Assembly (NCBI RefSeq): GCF_021044775.1
Contig: NZ_JAJNOQ010000010.1
Coordinates: 1-64,000 of the forward strand
Direction of reading: 5' to 3'
DNA from: Paraeggerthella hominis
Lineage (GTDB): Bacteria > Actinomycetota > Coriobacteriia > Coriobacteriales > Eggerthellaceae
Length of the DNA stretch: 64,000 nt
The notes under the pieces are model-generated. The model saw only the letters and a list, made by a program, of their open reading frames with translations, made no database searches and was not told the DNA's origin. Made by a program: the position numbers and the translations under genes. Shown here in pieces: positions 63,418 through 64,000 of the stretch. Each line of letters begins with the position of its first letter. Position 1 is the first letter of the stretch.

Positions 63418-63448
63418 ATTATACTGCCGCTTGTTGCAAGCGCGTTAC
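63418..63448 (-). promoter_or_regulatory. glnA promoter with GlnR-box-like element
   Basis: On the minus strand a perfect TATAAT (complement of 63418-63423) gives the -10 element. Over its -35 region lies GTAAC-GCGCTT-GCAAC (complement of 63433-63448), which matches the actinobacterial GlnR box GTnAC-n6-GnAAC. The GlnR-like regulator encoded just downstream of glnA is the natural candidate to bind it. Confidence 0.75.
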
Positions 63449-63535
63449 GCAGAAACGCCCGGATACCTCGCCGAATCTCCATCGAGGCGGCTGCCCTGCT
63501 CCGCTCTCGGCAACAGGCGAGCTGGCGCGGCGCCC

Positions 63536-63564
63536 GCGAACGCGAACGCGAACGCGAACGCGAA
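63536..63564. repeat. Hexanucleotide repeat (GCGAAC)4.8
   Basis: GCGAAC is repeated four times in direct contact (63536-63559), followed by GCGAA. It lies about 185 bases upstream of the glnA start. Such a repeat can change copy number by slippage and could alter promoter spacing. Confidence 0.8.
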
Positions 63565-63673
63565 AAAGGAGGGTCTCGCGCACGGCGAAGGCAAAAACAC
63601 GCGAGAGGCCTCGTTCCTGCTGAAGAATTTCGTTTACGAACGATTCCGAGCACCTTTTATATTATAAGTTATT

Positions 63674-64000
63674 TCATAATTGTACATAATCCCTGCTCAC
63701 AAAGATGCGACCTTGATTATGTTCGAAAAAGATCATTCGCAAACGCGATTTTTCAGCAGAAACCGAGCCATCGGAGCGATTTTCGCATTCCAGACGGTAG
63801 CGCGGTAGCCGTCCCATGCGTTCGGCCTCGCTGACGATCCAAGCGGTCTCCCATCCCGCATCGACGGCATCCGCGCAGCGCGATCCCCCTGTGCGAACCA
63901 AGCTCCGGACCAAGTCGAGCGGTCGTTCGCCCAACGACCACCGAACGACACGCCTCGATGACGAATCGCCGGCGGACGGGCCTCCCCGCGCGAAACGTAC
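63674..64000 (-). CDS. Possible C-terminal part of an unidentified gene at the window edge
   Basis: An open minus-strand frame of about 108 residues with no stop before the window end, ending RIFVSRDYVQL just before an AT-rich stretch. Other frames here are also open, and I recognise no family, so this could equally be a composition artefact. No start codon can be judged because upstream sequence is missing. Confidence 0.25.
   Translation of the reverse strand, partial: VRFARGGPSAGDSSSRRVVRWSLGERPLDLVRSLVRTGGSRCADAVDAGWETAWIVSEAERMGRLPRYRLECENRSDGSVSAEKSRLRMIFFEHNQGRIFVSRDYVQL

Larger units (their letters stand above)
63355..63673. other. Gene-free stretch upstream of glnA
   Basis: About 320 bases holding the glnA promoter, the GlnR-box-like element, the hexanucleotide repeat at 63536-63564 and an AT-rich run around 63656-63690. 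Possible palindromic elements occur (for example TTCGTTTACGAACGA near 63628), which could be additional operator sites. No convincing gene. Confidence 0.55.

Overview
The window looks like a chromosomal segment of a high-GC, gut-type Coriobacteriia (Eggerthellaceae-like, Actinomycetota). That placement is an inference. It rests on a complete-looking arginine deiminase operon, a Tat-exported fumarate-reductase-type flavoprotein lipoprotein beside a divergent LysR regulator, a FabK/FabT-type fatty acid cluster with an accD-accA gene fusion, a GlnR-like regulator beside glnA, AT-rich promoters of TATAAT/TACAAT type and strong AAGGAG ribosome binding sites. I see no insertion sequence, prophage, rRNA or CRISPR array. 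It reads as core genome with a few accessory islands.

Layout. 1-2521 (minus): arcA-argF-arcC, arginine fermentation, preceded by a long AT-rich control region with an ARG-box-like site. 3063-7948: tRNA-Arg, a small glutaredoxin, a LysR/flavoprotein divergent pair, three large hairpins, tRNA-Gly, a DUF4256 protein and tRNA-Pro. 8077-12871: murI-rdgB, an AEC transporter with a YbaK deacylase, and a membrane-anchored L,D-transpeptidase. 13176-14952: the trans-translation locus, with ssrA and smpB separated by an extremely acidic protein gene. 14968-25560: an M42 peptidase, several small conserved genes, a DUF523-acetyltransferase fusion, adenine deaminase, a pRiA4b-type protein, a Nudix hydrolase and a SWIM-SNF2 helicase.

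25627-33730 (minus) is the fatty acid block fabT-acpP-fabK-fabD-fabG-fabF-fabZ-accDA, with near-perfect FabT palindromes upstream of fabT and of acpP. 33804-45539 (minus) is one tight run, secA-prfB-tktN-tktC-ftsE-ftsX-ctpA-rnr-membrane protein, in which a split transketolase sits inside an export/translation/division cluster. 45743-50833: a large BTAD-type ATPase regulator, then a P1 peptidase with a ClC channel. 50865-51492: a HigBA-type toxin-antitoxin pair with a 20-bp palindromic operator. It is followed by an array of 10-bp motifs repeated every 22 bp (51573-51714), which is the most unusual DNA feature here. 51794-58277 (minus): rplU-rpmA, a terminator, then obg-proB-proA-nadD-yqeK-rsfS, with several overlapping start and stop codons. 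58540-63354 (minus): polA, then glnA followed by an atypical OmpR-type regulator; a GlnR-box-like GTAAC-n6-GCAAC sits at the glnA promoter.

Functionally the segment joins ATP generation from arginine, membrane lipid synthesis under FabT control, nitrogen assimilation under a GlnR-like factor, protein export and division, and ribosome assembly, rescue and silencing. Gene starts were chosen from ribosome binding sites and overlaps. Long open frames antisense to accDA, secA and the SNF2 gene are composition artefacts and are not listed as genes.
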